Assembly: GCA_947498325.1 (NCBI GenBank)
Contig: CANMKE010000043.1
Location: 1 to 35,217 of the forward strand
Length of the DNA stretch: 35,217 nucleotides
Source of the DNA: an uncultured Persicobacter sp.
GTDB lineage: Bacteria > Bacteroidota > Bacteroidia > Cytophagales > Cyclobacteriaceae
Direction: 5' to 3'
Below the pieces are notes generated by a model. That model had not been told where the DNA came from. It did not search any database and saw only the letters and a program-made list of their open reading frames with translations. Position numbers and translations under genes: made by a program. Shown here in pieces: positions 1 through 6,866 of this stretch (position 1 is the first letter of the stretch; each line of letters opens with the position of its first letter).

Positions 1-17
1 ACTCACCCAACTCTCTA

Positions 18-93
<76 letters not shown>

Positions 94-134
94 TTAATAT
101 TACTGTTCCATCAGACGATTTCACAGAAAAACAC

Positions 135-154
135 AACTGATCAAAAGATCAGTT
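135..154. repeat. Perfect 8-bp inverted repeat in the tRNA-Thr leader
   Basis: AACTGATC and GATCAGTT flank an AAAA loop. No T-run follows on the minus strand, so it is not an obvious terminator. It lies between the tRNA-Thr promoter and the mature tRNA 5' end, so it could act in 5' processing, but that is only inference. Confidence 0.6.
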
Positions 155-257
155 CATGGTATCAATATTTCAAAGTGATGCTAAAAAGCTAATTTCTCAA
201 CCGCAGCACCAATGTGCCGTTCCAGCGTTCCTAAGGGCGTTTTCCCTTAAAGCGATG

Positions 258-289
258 CAAACATACAAGGTTTATTTTTATTGCGCAAA
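258..289 (-). promoter_or_regulatory. Bacteroidota-type promoter for tRNA-Thr
   Basis: On the minus strand a perfect -7 box TATGTTTG (consensus TAnnTTTG) lies at 258-265. A TTTG -33 box lies at 286-289, with a 20-bp spacer. Transcription would run toward tRNA-Thr with an untranslated leader of about 155 nt. Confidence 0.75.
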
Positions 290-427
290 CCTTCTACTCA
301 AAAAAAATTGAGGGGGATTATTTTCAACAAATACAAATAAACGATTAATCCTATGTTTCCCAAAGAGATAAACACCATATTGCAGTCATAAAAAATGTTA
401 AAAAAAATAATCGATCTGTTTTTAGGC

Positions 428-456
428 TTGACTACTCGTTGAAACATTGCTAATAT
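428..456 (+). promoter_or_regulatory. Possible promoter for the VWA/TPR operon
   Basis: TTGACT at 428-433 and TAATAT at 451-456 are separated by 17 bp. This resembles the classic sigma-70 pattern rather than the TAnnTTTG type used elsewhere in this window. It lies 85 bp before the chosen ATG. The match could be chance in A/T-rich DNA. Confidence 0.3.
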
Positions 457-540
457 TAACCATTAAAATTGGGCTTAAGGGCTGTAAATAGTGCTTCTGA
501 ACCTATTTTTTGCTTAAACACAGGTAGAAAAACAAAAAAT

Positions 541-1509
541 ATGACTTGGTATAAACCATTAGGAACGACGGAGACCATTTTCATTCTCCTTTTTTGCTTC
601 CTCTATATCGCTTACATCTGGCGAAGCATCCGCATAGCAAAACGATTGCGTGCGGCATACAAGTGGGTATTTGTAAAGTTGGTGCTCCGAACCATCTACT
701 TCGGTTGTTTTATTGCCGCCCTACTCGGCCCTTCTTTTGGTCAGATGGCCCAGGAAATCAAGTCGCAGGGAAAAGACATTATGATCTGCGTGGATTTATC
801 CCGATCTATGGATGCTACCGATATTGCGCCCTCGCGATTGGAGAAGGTGAAGTTTGAGCTCAAGAATTTGGTAAAATCCTTTGCTTCAGACCGCGTTGGG
901 GTGATTATATTTTCTTCTGAAGCATTTATGCAGTGCCCGCTTACTTTTGACCAAAGCGCTTTGAACCTGTTCATTGAAACCATGAACACCTCCCTTGTTC
1001 CGCATTCGGGAACTGATTTTGGGCCGCCACTTCAAATGGCTTTAGACAAGCTCAAAGCACAGCAAGACGACAACTCCAGCCCCAAATCCAAGGTCATCAT
1101 CCTGATCAGTGATGGGGAAGACTTTGGTGAAAACACCGCAGATGCCATCACTCAGGTCGAAGATCAGAACATCAAATTATTTTCGGTAGGTGTTGGTACC
1201 GAAGCCGGCGGACGGATCCCTGTTGGCAGAGGATTCAAAAGACAATCCAACGGACAACCCGTATTGACCAAACTGGAGGCCAGCTCACTGAAAAAAATCG
1301 CCTCCAAAACGGGCGGAAGATATTTCGAGGTCAATGATCAGCGCAACGACGTCCCAAAGCTGATCAACGATATCAGTAAGATTGAAGGAGAATTAAGAGA
1401 TACACGAAAAATTGACGTCAAGGCCAACAAGTATTTTTACTTCCTTGCCTTCGGCTTATTACTTATGGGAATTGATGTTTTGACCAGCATTCGCACAATA
1501 AAAATATGA
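541..1509 (+). CDS. VWA domain membrane protein, BatB-like
   Basis: This 322-residue protein has two N-terminal membrane segments (about residues 13-27 and 48-66), a von Willebrand factor A domain (about 77-270) and a C-terminal membrane segment (about 299-316). The metal-binding MIDAS motif is intact: D85-L-S87-R-S89, a threonine near 158, and SDGED near 190-194. This is the architecture of the Bat (Bacteroides aerotolerance) VWA proteins, which display the domain on the periplasmic side of the inner membrane. Their molecular role is not settled. I chose ATG 541 because the frame extends back only to a TTG at 469 and the extra residues look noncoding. The stop overlaps the next gene by 4 bp, so the pair is probably translationally coupled. 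Whether it corresponds to BatA or BatB cannot be decided from one gene. Confidence 0.85.
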   Translation: MTWYKPLGTTETIFILLFCFLYIAYIWRSIRIAKRLRAAYKWVFVKLVLRTIYFGCFIAALLGPSFGQMAQEIKSQGKDIMICVDLSRSMDATDIAPSRLEKVKFELKNLVKSFASDRVGVIIFSSEAFMQCPLTFDQSALNLFIETMNTSLVPHSGTDFGPPLQMALDKLKAQQDDNSSPKSKVIILISDGEDFGENTADAITQVEDQNIKLFSVGVGTEAGGRIPVGRGFKRQSNGQPVLTKLEASSLKKIASKTGGRYFEVNDQRNDVPKLINDISKIEGELRDTRKIDVKANKYFYFLAFGLLLMGIDVLTSIRTIKI

Positions 1510-2147
1510 GGTACTTTTTTGTAATATTATTTGCCGCACTGAGCTTTGATGGCTTCAACCACATTGCCAAAACCAACGCACTGAAAAAAAAGGCGGAGGA
1601 GGCGATGGAAACAAAAGCGTATCCCGAAGCCATCACATTATATCATCAATTAATTGACTCCATGAAGGTGCAAGAGGATGCCGCCATCCTCAACTTATCC
1701 AATGCTTATTTCATGACCAAAGACACCACCAATGCGGAGAAATACTTCGAGATGGTGAGTGTAAGTGATCAAAAAAATATCCGCACGGTGGCCAATCAGC
1801 AGTTGGGAGTTATTGATGTACAAAAGCAGCAATACGACCAGGCACTCCAGCACTTTAAAATGGCCATGAAGGCCGACCCGCAGAATGAGAGTGCCCGCTA
1901 CAACTATGAGCTGGTCAAGAAAATCATTGAGCAAAATCAAAAACAGAATCAAGAGAAACCAAAACTGCCTCCACTCACCGCTTTTGCCAAGCAACTGAAG
2001 AAGCAGGCCGACCAGTTGGTCTCACGCCATGCTTATCAGGAGGCGGTTGATTTGCTGGAAAACGGATTGCAGAAAGATAAATCTGTAGGACATTATAACG
2101 ACTTCATTCACCGCAGCCGTGTGGTCGCTGAAATCAATAAAAACTAA
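1506..2147 (+). CDS. TPR-repeat protein, BatC-like
   Basis: This 213-residue protein begins with a short hydrophobic segment (residues 2-14), probably a signal peptide or anchor. TPR-like helical pairs follow at about 25-58, 60-90 and 94-127; the clearest ends in ALQHFKMAMKADPQNESARY. A glutamine-rich stretch comes next, then a final helical hairpin. Its ATG overlaps the VWA stop (ATGA), and the next gene starts 10 bp after its stop, so the three genes form one operon. TPR proteins next to Bat VWA proteins are thought to be partners of the membrane complex. The family assignment rests mainly on this context. Confidence 0.8.
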   Translation: MRYFFVILFAALSFDGFNHIAKTNALKKKAEEAMETKAYPEAITLYHQLIDSMKVQEDAAILNLSNAYFMTKDTTNAEKYFEMVSVSDQKNIRTVANQQLGVIDVQKQQYDQALQHFKMAMKADPQNESARYNYELVKKIIEQNQKQNQEKPKLPPLTAFAKQLKKQADQLVSRHAYQEAVDLLENGLQKDKSVGHYNDFIHRSRVVAEINKN

Positions 2148-2157
2148 ATCGAGGATC

Positions 2158-2889
2158 ATGAAAAATCAGATCATCATCATATTATTATTGGTCACCGCAT
2201 GGGCTGTTCCCGCGGTTGCGCAAGGCCAGTCCAACAATCCCCCTGCTTTTCATCAGGGGGCGCAGCAGTACATCAATAATCAGACACCTCAGGCCATTGC
2301 CACTTTGGAGCAAGGACTGAAGCAGTACCCAAACAACAGGGACATGCAGGAGCTGCTGAAAAAAATCAAGGAGCAGCAAAAAAAGGATCAGCAAAAGCAA
2401 AAAGACCAGCAGAAGCAGGATCAGAAAGACCAAAACAAGCAGGATCAGAAAGACCAAAACAAGCAGGACCAAAAAGATCAGCAGAACAAAGACGACCAAA
2501 AACAGAACGACAACAAGGATCAAAATAAAGATCAAAAAGACCAGCAGAAGCAGGATCAAAAGGATCAGGGAAAAGATCAGGACAAGCAGGGGAAACAAGA
2601 CGAGAAGAAGGACCAAAAGGGAGAACAGGACGATCAGCAGAAGGGCGAGAAAAACAAAGATCAGAAGGATCAGCAAGAGCAGAAGCCGGGAGAAAAAGAC
2701 AAAGACAACAAGGAGAAACAAGAACAGCTTGCCGCGCCAAGCACTGCCGACAACCTCAAAAAGATCAACATGACCGAAGGCAAGGCCAAGATGATCCTCG
2801 ACGCTATGCGTAATGCTGAAGTGCAGTATTTACAGCAAAACAAGCGTAAGGCCACCAAGAAGAAGGACAGCAGCAAACCTGACTGGTAA
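2158..2889 (+). CDS. Secreted TPR protein with Lys/Gln/Asp-rich repeat tail (BatC/BatE context)
   Basis: This 243-residue protein has a clear signal peptide ending near AVPAVAQ. One TPR-like unit follows (about residues 30-65, containing AIATLEQGLKQYPNNRDM). A roughly 115-residue low-complexity region of K, Q, D and N comes next (about 70-185), then a short conserved-looking C-terminus (about 195-243). The low-complexity DNA includes an exact 24-bp tandem duplication at 2416-2439 and 2440-2463. The frame extends back to a GTG at 2119 inside the previous gene, but ATG 2158 gives the signal peptide. Lys/Gln-rich tails are known in Bat-operon TPR proteins. The tail is highly charged and probably extended or coiled in the periplasm. 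Confidence 0.8.
   Translation: MKNQIIIILLLVTAWAVPAVAQGQSNNPPAFHQGAQQYINNQTPQAIATLEQGLKQYPNNRDMQELLKKIKEQQKKDQQKQKDQQKQDQKDQNKQDQKDQNKQDQKDQQNKDDQKQNDNKDQNKDQKDQQKQDQKDQGKDQDKQGKQDEKKDQKGEQDDQQKGEKNKDQKDQQEQKPGEKDKDNKEKQEQLAAPSTADNLKKINMTEGKAKMILDAMRNAEVQYLQQNKRKATKKKDSSKPDW
2416..2463 (+). repeat. 24-bp tandem duplication inside the Lys/Gln/Asp-rich coding region
   Basis: Two identical 24-bp units sit head to tail, each encoding QDQKDQNK. The flanking region repeats the same theme less exactly (CAG, AAG, GAC and GAT codons). Slipped-strand expansion is a likely origin. Confidence 0.8.
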
Positions 2890-2905
2890 AAAATTTATTG
2901 GTGTG

Positions 2906-2929
2906 TTGTTGGGGGATATTTACCAACAA
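2906..2929 (+). terminator. Hairpin after the Bat-like operon, weak terminator
   Basis: TTGTTGG and CCAACAA form a perfect 7-bp stem around a 10-nt loop, 16 bp after the stop codon. Only an A/T-rich stretch follows, not a T-run, so intrinsic termination would be weak. Confidence 0.4.
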
Positions 2930-3024
2930 ATGCACTATTATATAGAGGAGCCCAACATTAACCGAAAATGAAAGTATTCACCTATTTCGCCTGATTGCAT
3001 CGGTCGAATAAAACATGATTTACT

Positions 3025-3591
3025 ATGAAAAAGTGGCATAATCTATTTTTCCTGCTGATGGCCTCCGTGGCTATTTCAGCATGCAGCAGTATGCGCATCA
3101 CCTCCGATTACGATCGTGAAGCTAACTTTTCCCAATACAGTACTTTCAGCTTTATGCTCAAAGACCCTTCTGCCAAAATTAATGTGGGGCTGAATGAGCT
3201 CAACCAAAGGCGCGTCATGTCGAATGTCGGCGCTGAAATGGCTGCGAGAGGCTATGAAGAGGTACAGAAAAATCCCGATCTGCTGATCAACTTCTACCTG
3301 AAGACCCAAAACAAGCAGGATGTAATGTACGACCCTTACTGGGGAGGCTGGTACGGCATGTGGGGACCTTACCGTCAGCCGTATTCCGTAACAGAATATA
3401 CAGAAGGAAATATGGTGATCGATATTGTAGACGCCAAAAAGAAGCAGCTTATCTGGCAGGGGGTTGCCACAGGCGCCATGGACAGCGATGTGAAGGACCC
3501 CGACAAGCAGGTCGCCAAGATCATTCAGGAAATTTTCACGAGATATCCGCATAAAGCGCATGAAGCTTTCGGATATAAGCCAAAAGGATAA
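3025..3591 (+). CDS. DUF4136 family lipoprotein
   Basis: This 188-residue protein has a lipoprotein signal peptide with a lipobox ending in ISAC (Cys20). The mature part opens with SDYDREANFSQYSTFSF, the hallmark N-terminus of DUF4136 proteins, and carries a Tyr/Trp/Gly-rich loop around residues 101-118 (YDPYWGGWYGMWGPYRQPY). The family is common in Bacteroidota and Proteobacteria envelopes and its function is unknown. It is monocistronic: 135 bp separate it from the upstream operon, and a strong terminator follows 6 bp after the stop. Confidence 0.88.
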   Translation: MKKWHNLFFLLMASVAISACSSMRITSDYDREANFSQYSTFSFMLKDPSAKINVGLNELNQRRVMSNVGAEMAARGYEEVQKNPDLLINFYLKTQNKQDVMYDPYWGGWYGMWGPYRQPYSVTEYTEGNMVIDIVDAKKKQLIWQGVATGAMDSDVKDPDKQVAKIIQEIFTRYPHKAHEAFGYKPKG

Positions 3592-3597
3592 TATATT

Positions 3598-3633
3598 AAC
3601 AAGCAGTTCATCACCGAGCTGCTTGTTTTTTTT
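3598..3633 (+). terminator. Intrinsic terminator after the DUF4136 gene
   Basis: AACAAGCAG pairs with CTGCTTGTT, extended inward by three more pairs (one G-U), around the loop ATCACC. A run of eight T follows. Confidence 0.9.
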
Positions 3634-3749
3634 GCTATAGATCGGCGAAATACGTTAACCGTCAAATGACCGGCCACCGTTGATCTGCAACAAAAAAACA
3701 GCCTTTCAACGGCAGCGGATTTTCCACTCGACCAAGCACCTGATTCTAT

Positions 3750-5414
3750 ATGACCACCAGTAAAAACCAACGCATCGGCCAGATCATCTCCATACTGATC
3801 AAGTATGGCTTTGAAGATTTCATTGCGCACTCCCGCATCAAAGAACTGATCGTCGCGACGCCTATCATAAAAAAAACGGTCGATCAGGAAGCCCTCACCC
3901 TTACCCGTGCCAAGCGCGTCCGCCTGACCGCCGAAGAGCTCGGCCCCACCTTCGTAAAACTTGCGCAGATCATGAGCAACCGCCCCGATCTACTGCCTGA
4001 AGATTGGGTAACTGAGCTGGCCAAGTGCCAAAAGGACAGCACGCCCGTCCCCAACTGGGACATTAAAGCATTTATTTCGCAAAACCTGAAAAAGCCCTGT
4101 GATCAGGTTTTCAGATATGTAAACCCTGTACCCATTGCTTGTGGGTCCATTGCGCAGGCACATCACGCCATTCATCAGGATGGCACCGAGATGGTGCTCA
4201 AGCTGCAGCGCCCCAATATTCGAAAAACCATTGAGGCCGACCTTGATATCCTGACGCTCATTGCTGGACAGATGGAAAAAAACACGGAACTTTTTTCGTC
4301 CCTAAAGCCCTTGACATTGATCGAGAGTTTCAGAAAACATATGCGTGAGGAACTGGACTTTTTACATGAGTCCCGCAACATTCAGGCCTTCTATCAGCAA
4401 CATAAAGACAGCTCGAAAGTCGTTAGCCCGAAAGTTTATAAAACACTGACGACCCCTACCCTTTTGGCCATGGAAAAAATGGAAGGGACACATATCGATT
4501 TGTGGGTGGCCGAAGATGAGCAGCAAAAACAGCGCATGATCAAAAATATGATCGACAGCTTTTTTACCCAGATTATTGAGAATGGATTTTTCCATGCGGA
4601 TCCACATGCAGGCAATATCATGATTCAGGAGCATGCCGTGATCTGCTTCCTGGATTTTGGCAATATGGGGCGTCTTACCCAAATGCAAAGAGACGTCCTG
4701 TCGAGGCTCCTTTTTCAGTTTTTGCAAAAAGACAGCAGACGCGTCGCCAAAACGGTTCGCTCAATTGCCATCTCACACGAGATCCACAATATTCAGGACT
4801 TTGAACAAGATTGCGAATCGATTCTTTTTCAGCTCGAAGGAGAGCTTTCCGATTTAAAGATCGCCGTTTTCGTAAAAGATTTCACCAGGATCATTTATAA
4901 ATACCGCGTGCAGCTGCCGCCATTCCTCCATGCGGTATTTCGTACCATCATCATTCTTGAAGGCATGGGGCATAAAATTGACCCTCATTTCCATGTAACC
5001 GATCAGCTCAAGCCTTACCTGCGGAAGATTATCGTCAATCAGGTGAATTTCGAAAACATCACCAAAGATGGCATCAGCAATATTCTTTATGGCTTACAGA
5101 TGCTGAAGAATTTACCTGAGGACATCGCCGACCTGGTGGAGTCTGCCAAAGCGGGAGATTTTAAGGTAGATGTTCAGCTACATGGGCTGGAAAGTTTCCG
5201 AAAAACCATCGACAGCGCAGCCAACAGCGTCTCTTTGGCGATCATCATTGCCGCGATCATCATTGGCTCCTCAGTGATTGTTTTTGCCCAGATCCCCCCA
5301 CTAATTTATGACATCCCCATCCTCGGGTTTATCGGTTTTTTCCTCAGCTCGGTACTTGGATTTTATATGGTACTGAACATCCTCAGGCGTGACAAAAAGC
5401 AAAAAGACAAATAA
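3750..5414 (+). CDS. UbiB/AarF/ABC1 family atypical kinase-like membrane protein
   Basis: This 554-residue protein has the ABC1/UbiB kinase-like fold. It shows a KxGQ-type region at 65-76 (ELGPTFVKLAQI), an Ala-rich-loop equivalent ACGSIAQAH at 130-138, the nucleotide-site lysine K151 in VLKLQRP, the catalytic loop HADPHAGN at 282-289, and DFG at 302-304. Two hydrophobic segments near the C-terminus (about residues 499-545) anchor it in the membrane. Family members support ubiquinone or menaquinone metabolism and lipid homeostasis; the substrate here is unknown. The KxGQ glycine is alanine (KLAQ) and the third position of the usual AAAS motif is glycine, both worth noting. ATG 3750 is the first sensible start. 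The gene is monocistronic, following the terminator at 3598-3633. Confidence 0.92.
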   Translation: MTTSKNQRIGQIISILIKYGFEDFIAHSRIKELIVATPIIKKTVDQEALTLTRAKRVRLTAEELGPTFVKLAQIMSNRPDLLPEDWVTELAKCQKDSTPVPNWDIKAFISQNLKKPCDQVFRYVNPVPIACGSIAQAHHAIHQDGTEMVLKLQRPNIRKTIEADLDILTLIAGQMEKNTELFSSLKPLTLIESFRKHMREELDFLHESRNIQAFYQQHKDSSKVVSPKVYKTLTTPTLLAMEKMEGTHIDLWVAEDEQQKQRMIKNMIDSFFTQIIENGFFHADPHAGNIMIQEHAVICFLDFGNMGRLTQMQRDVLSRLLFQFLQKDSRRVAKTVRSIAISHEIHNIQDFEQDCESILFQLEGELSDLKIAVFVKDFTRIIYKYRVQLPPFLHAVFRTIIILEGMGHKIDPHFHVTDQLKPYLRKIIVNQVNFENITKDGISNILYGLQMLKNLPEDIADLVESAKAGDFKVDVQLHGLESFRKTIDSAANSVSLAIIIAAIIIGSSVIVFAQIPPLIYDIPILGFIGFFLSSVLGFYMVLNILRRDKKQKDK

Positions 5415-5420
5415 AACCTT

Positions 5421-5484
5421 GCATCTATCAGCAAAATATTGATTCTCATTCATTTCGACAGGTTAGCATCTATCAGTAAAATAT
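5421..5484 (+). repeat. Pair of 19-bp direct repeats upstream of the thiolase gene
   Basis: Positions 5421-5439 and 5466-5484 share GCATCTATCAG(C/T)AAAATAT with one mismatch and a 45-bp offset. They end 36 bp before the thiolase ATG. The 9-bp core CATCTATCA recurs in inverted orientation at 6722-6730, just after the gene. They could be regulator-binding sites, but no regulator is identified. Confidence 0.55.
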
Positions 5485-5520
5485 CGTATTTTATTAATAA
5501 ACCACTAACCTACACCCAAA

Positions 5521-6699
5521 ATGAATGATGTTTTTATAGTTGCTATGGCACGTACTCCTATGGGGAGTTTTATGGGAAAATTATCCACCCTCTCTGCCCC
5601 CGACCTCGGGGCAATTGCCCTAAAGGCTGCTTTAGCAAAAATCCCCTCCGATCAGCTGACCATAGATGAAGTGTTTATGGGCAATGTGATCTCTGCAAAT
5701 ATTGGTCAGGCGCCAGCAAAACAGGTCGTTGTTAAAGCAGGCCTTGGTAACGACATCCCCTGTACGATCATCAATAAAGTATGCTCCTCTGGCTTAAAGG
5801 CGGTCATGCTTGGCGCACAGACTATCATGTCGGGCCAAAATGATGTCGTCGTTGCGGGCGGAATGGAAAGCATGTCGAATATTCCGCATTATATTCCCAA
5901 CGCACGAAAAGGCTTTAAATTTGGCCATACAGAGATGGTTGATGGCTTGGTTAAAGATGGGCTTTGGGAACCATATAACGATTTTGCGATGGGGAACTGT
6001 GCCGAAAATACGGCAGAAGAAATGCGCATCAGCAGAAGTATGCAAGACGACTATGCCATAGAATCCTACAGTCGTGCACAAAAAGCCCAGAAAGAGGGCA
6101 AATTCAAGATGGAAATTACACCAGTGGCGGTTCCGAACAGGCGAGGACCCGCGGAAGAAATCCTCGAAGACGAAGAACCTTCGCATGTTAAACTCGAAAA
6201 AATACCCAGCTTAAGAACTGTTTTCAAAAAAGATGGTACGGTGACTGCGGCCAATGCTTCGACCATTAACGACGGCGCCGCGGTCTTGGTGCTGATGAGT
6301 GCCGAAGCGGTAAAGAAACACCAGGTAAAGCCCCTGGCAAAAATCGTTGGTATGGGTGATGCTTCCAATGAGCCGATTTGGTTTACTACCGCGCCAACCA
6401 AAGCCATTAATAAAGCGGTCAATAAAGCGAACCTCCAACTCTCTGATATTGACTTTTTTGAGATCAACGAAGCCTTTTCAGCGGTGGCCATTGCGAATTT
6501 ACAGCAATTGAATTTATCGCCCTCGAAGGTAAATGTGTATGGAGGGGCCGTTGCTTTGGGGCACCCTTTGGGCTGTTCGGGCGCTCGAATCCTGTGTACA
6601 CTGCTGAGTGTTTTACATCAGGAAAACGGCAAGCTGGGGGTCGCTGGAATTTGCAACGGAGGAGGAGGAGCCTCTGCGCTAATTGTAGAAAAAGTATAA
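5521..6699 (+). CDS. Thiolase, acetyl-CoA C-acetyltransferase type
   Basis: This 392-residue enzyme is full length for the thiolase family. The acylated nucleophile is Cys88 in NKVCSSGLKA. The NEAFS motif lies at 316-320, catalytic His348 in GHPLGCSG (347-354), and the second cysteine Cys378 in CNGGGGAS. GGMESMSN near 113-120 is the usual tetramer-loop region. It joins two acetyl-CoA to acetoacetyl-CoA and the reverse; a broader 3-ketoacyl-CoA role in beta-oxidation cannot be excluded. No other fatty-acid oxidation genes lie beside it. The 106-bp upstream gap carries a pair of 19-bp direct repeats. Confidence 0.92.
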   Translation: MNDVFIVAMARTPMGSFMGKLSTLSAPDLGAIALKAALAKIPSDQLTIDEVFMGNVISANIGQAPAKQVVVKAGLGNDIPCTIINKVCSSGLKAVMLGAQTIMSGQNDVVVAGGMESMSNIPHYIPNARKGFKFGHTEMVDGLVKDGLWEPYNDFAMGNCAENTAEEMRISRSMQDDYAIESYSRAQKAQKEGKFKMEITPVAVPNRRGPAEEILEDEEPSHVKLEKIPSLRTVFKKDGTVTAANASTINDGAAVLVLMSAEAVKKHQVKPLAKIVGMGDASNEPIWFTTAPTKAINKAVNKANLQLSDIDFFEINEAFSAVAIANLQQLNLSPSKVNVYGGAVALGHPLGCSGARILCTLLSVLHQENGKLGVAGICNGGGGASALIVEKV

Positions 6700-6721
6700 A
6701 TAGGGTATATAAAATTATAGT

Positions 6722-6743
6722 TGATAGATGGAAATCGCTATCA
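6722..6743 (+). terminator. Weak hairpin after the thiolase gene
   Basis: TGATAG and CTATCA form a 6-bp stem with a 10-nt loop 22 bp after the stop codon, followed by A/T-rich sequence but no clean T-run. The left arm is part of an inverted copy of the motif repeated upstream of the gene, so this may be a protein site rather than a terminator. Confidence 0.3.
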
Positions 6744-6761
6744 TATTATAACACTTTTACA

Positions 6762-6769
6762 TAGATTTG
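6762..6769 (+). promoter_or_regulatory. Perfect -7 box upstream of the GAF sensor gene
   Basis: TAGATTTG matches TAnnTTTG exactly. No convincing TTG lies 19-21 bp upstream, so the -33 element is weak or absent. A start near 6776 would leave a 90-nt leader that contains the hairpin at 6790-6814. Confidence 0.5.
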
Positions 6770-6789
6770 TAACATGAGAAAAAGTTAAG

Positions 6790-6814
6790 CACTTGAACAA
6801 ACAAAGTTCAAGTG
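6790..6814 (+). repeat. Perfect 9-bp inverted repeat in the GAF gene leader
   Basis: CACTTGAAC and GTTCAAGTG flank AAACAAA. No T-run follows, so it is more likely an operator or an RNA leader hairpin than a terminator. It lies between the -7 box at 6762 and the start codon at 6867. Confidence 0.65.
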
Positions 6815-6866
6815 TCCTTTCACTAAATCATAGCACAGTGCACATTTCAACATTAACTTATTATCG

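Larger units (their letters stand above)
94..540. other. 447-bp intergenic region between tRNA-Thr and the VWA gene
   Basis: No plausible gene is seen here. It holds the minus-strand tRNA-Thr promoter (258-289), a perfect 8-bp hairpin AACTGATC-AAAA-GATCAGTT at 135-154 that would lie in the tRNA precursor leader, and a possible plus-strand promoter at 428-456 facing the VWA gene. The rest is A/T-rich without evident structure. Confidence 0.6.

Noticed and set aside
469..540. Upstream extension of the VWA gene from a TTG codon
   Set aside because: The 24 extra residues look noncoding, and ATG 541 gives the expected membrane-anchored N-terminus.
2185..2721. Minus-strand reading frame of 178 codons, almost all Leu/Val/Phe
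   Set aside because: It is the complement of the Lys/Gln/Asp repeat in the Bat-locus gene; the composition is a mirror artefact and the plus-strand gene has a signal peptide and operon context.
3076..3561. Minus-strand reading frame of 161 codons
   Set aside because: It mirrors the DUF4136 lipoprotein gene, whose signal peptide and hallmark N-terminus are clear.
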